Positions 5,486-5,606 of a stretch of DNA of 5,606 bases are shown here, piece by piece. This DNA comes from Syntrophaceae bacterium (lineage in GTDB: Bacteria > Desulfobacterota > Desulfomonilia > Desulfomonilales > Desulfomonilaceae): positions 1 through 5,606 of the forward strand of contig JACWAG010000351.1 in assembly GCA_014874425.1 (NCBI GenBank), written 5' to 3'. Every line of letters begins with the position of its first letter. The first letter of the stretch is position 1. Under the pieces are notes generated by a model. The model saw nothing but the letters and a program-made list of their open reading frames with translations. It was not told the origin of the DNA and searched no databases. The position numbers and the translations under genes are program-made.

Positions 5486-5606
5486 AATAATTAATTTATA
5501 ATAGATATAAACTCTCTAGGCAACATAAAAACAAAACGTCAAAGAGAAACCCCATCTTGACTCAAATTCATATTAAATGCACGCAGTAACCTTATGACCT
5601 CAGAAG

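Noticed and set aside
5490..5510. AT-rich stretch as a possible origin or attachment site
   Set aside because: No DnaA boxes, direct repeats or integrase gene are visible; simple AT-rich promoter-region DNA explains it.
5539..5604. Minus-strand open frame from the right edge, 21 codons, possibly the tail of a gene upstream of ftsB
   Set aside because: Too short to judge, the tail (ending SQDGVSL) does not look like enolase or any protein I know, and the following 120 bases are strongly AT-rich with a separate promoter.
5577..5606. ATG at 5594 near the right edge as the start of a plus-strand gene
   Set aside because: No Shine-Dalgarno sequence precedes it and only four codons are visible; TTGACT at 5557 has no -10 at a proper distance.

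Overview
The window looks like chromosomal DNA of an anaerobic bacterium that carries the Wood-Ljungdahl (reductive acetyl-CoA) pathway. The clearest marker is acsE at the left edge, the methyltetrahydrofolate:corrinoid/iron-sulfur protein methyltransferase. By eye the DNA is moderately AT-rich (about 40% GC), with good Shine-Dalgarno sites and sigma70-like promoters. The mix of acsE, a DUF2156/COG4866 protein, a stand-alone receiver with an ILIADKN start and a tiny helix-turn-helix protein ending CQLGCF suggests Desulfobacterota (sulfate reducers or syntrophs). That assignment is inference; no rRNA or other phylogenetic marker is present.

Layout, left to right. (1) The end of an acetyl-CoA-pathway operon: a possible upstream gene tail overlaps acsE (62-952, +) by ATGA, and acsE is closed by a small hairpin and a strong intrinsic terminator (996-1025). 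(2) A large unrecognised multi-pass membrane protein on the minus strand (1038-2480), transcribed divergently from a small secreted lipocalin-like protein (2690-3163, +); the 200-base gap between them holds a good minus-strand promoter and a candidate plus-strand extended -10. (3) A single-domain response regulator (3384-3755, +) with a roughly 200-base upstream region and no kinase partner in view. (4) A DUF2156/COG4866 protein (3928-4815, -), convergent with the regulator and divergent from (5) a 58-residue HTH protein (4948-5124, +). Genes 4 and 5 share an intergenic region in which two opposing -10 boxes almost coincide, beside a perfect 8-bp inverted repeat. (6) An FtsB/DivIC-type division protein (5133-5414, -), convergent with the HTH gene with only 8 bases between stops, driven by a near-consensus promoter. 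The right end (5486-5606) is AT-rich and shows no supported gene.

Apart from acsE, the genes look like single transcription units rather than one pathway: they alternate strands and most have their own promoter. The most distinctive part is the DUF2156/HTH divergent pair with its compact control region. I saw no mobile element, CRISPR array, tRNA, rRNA or phage signature, and no clear evidence of a new multi-gene system.
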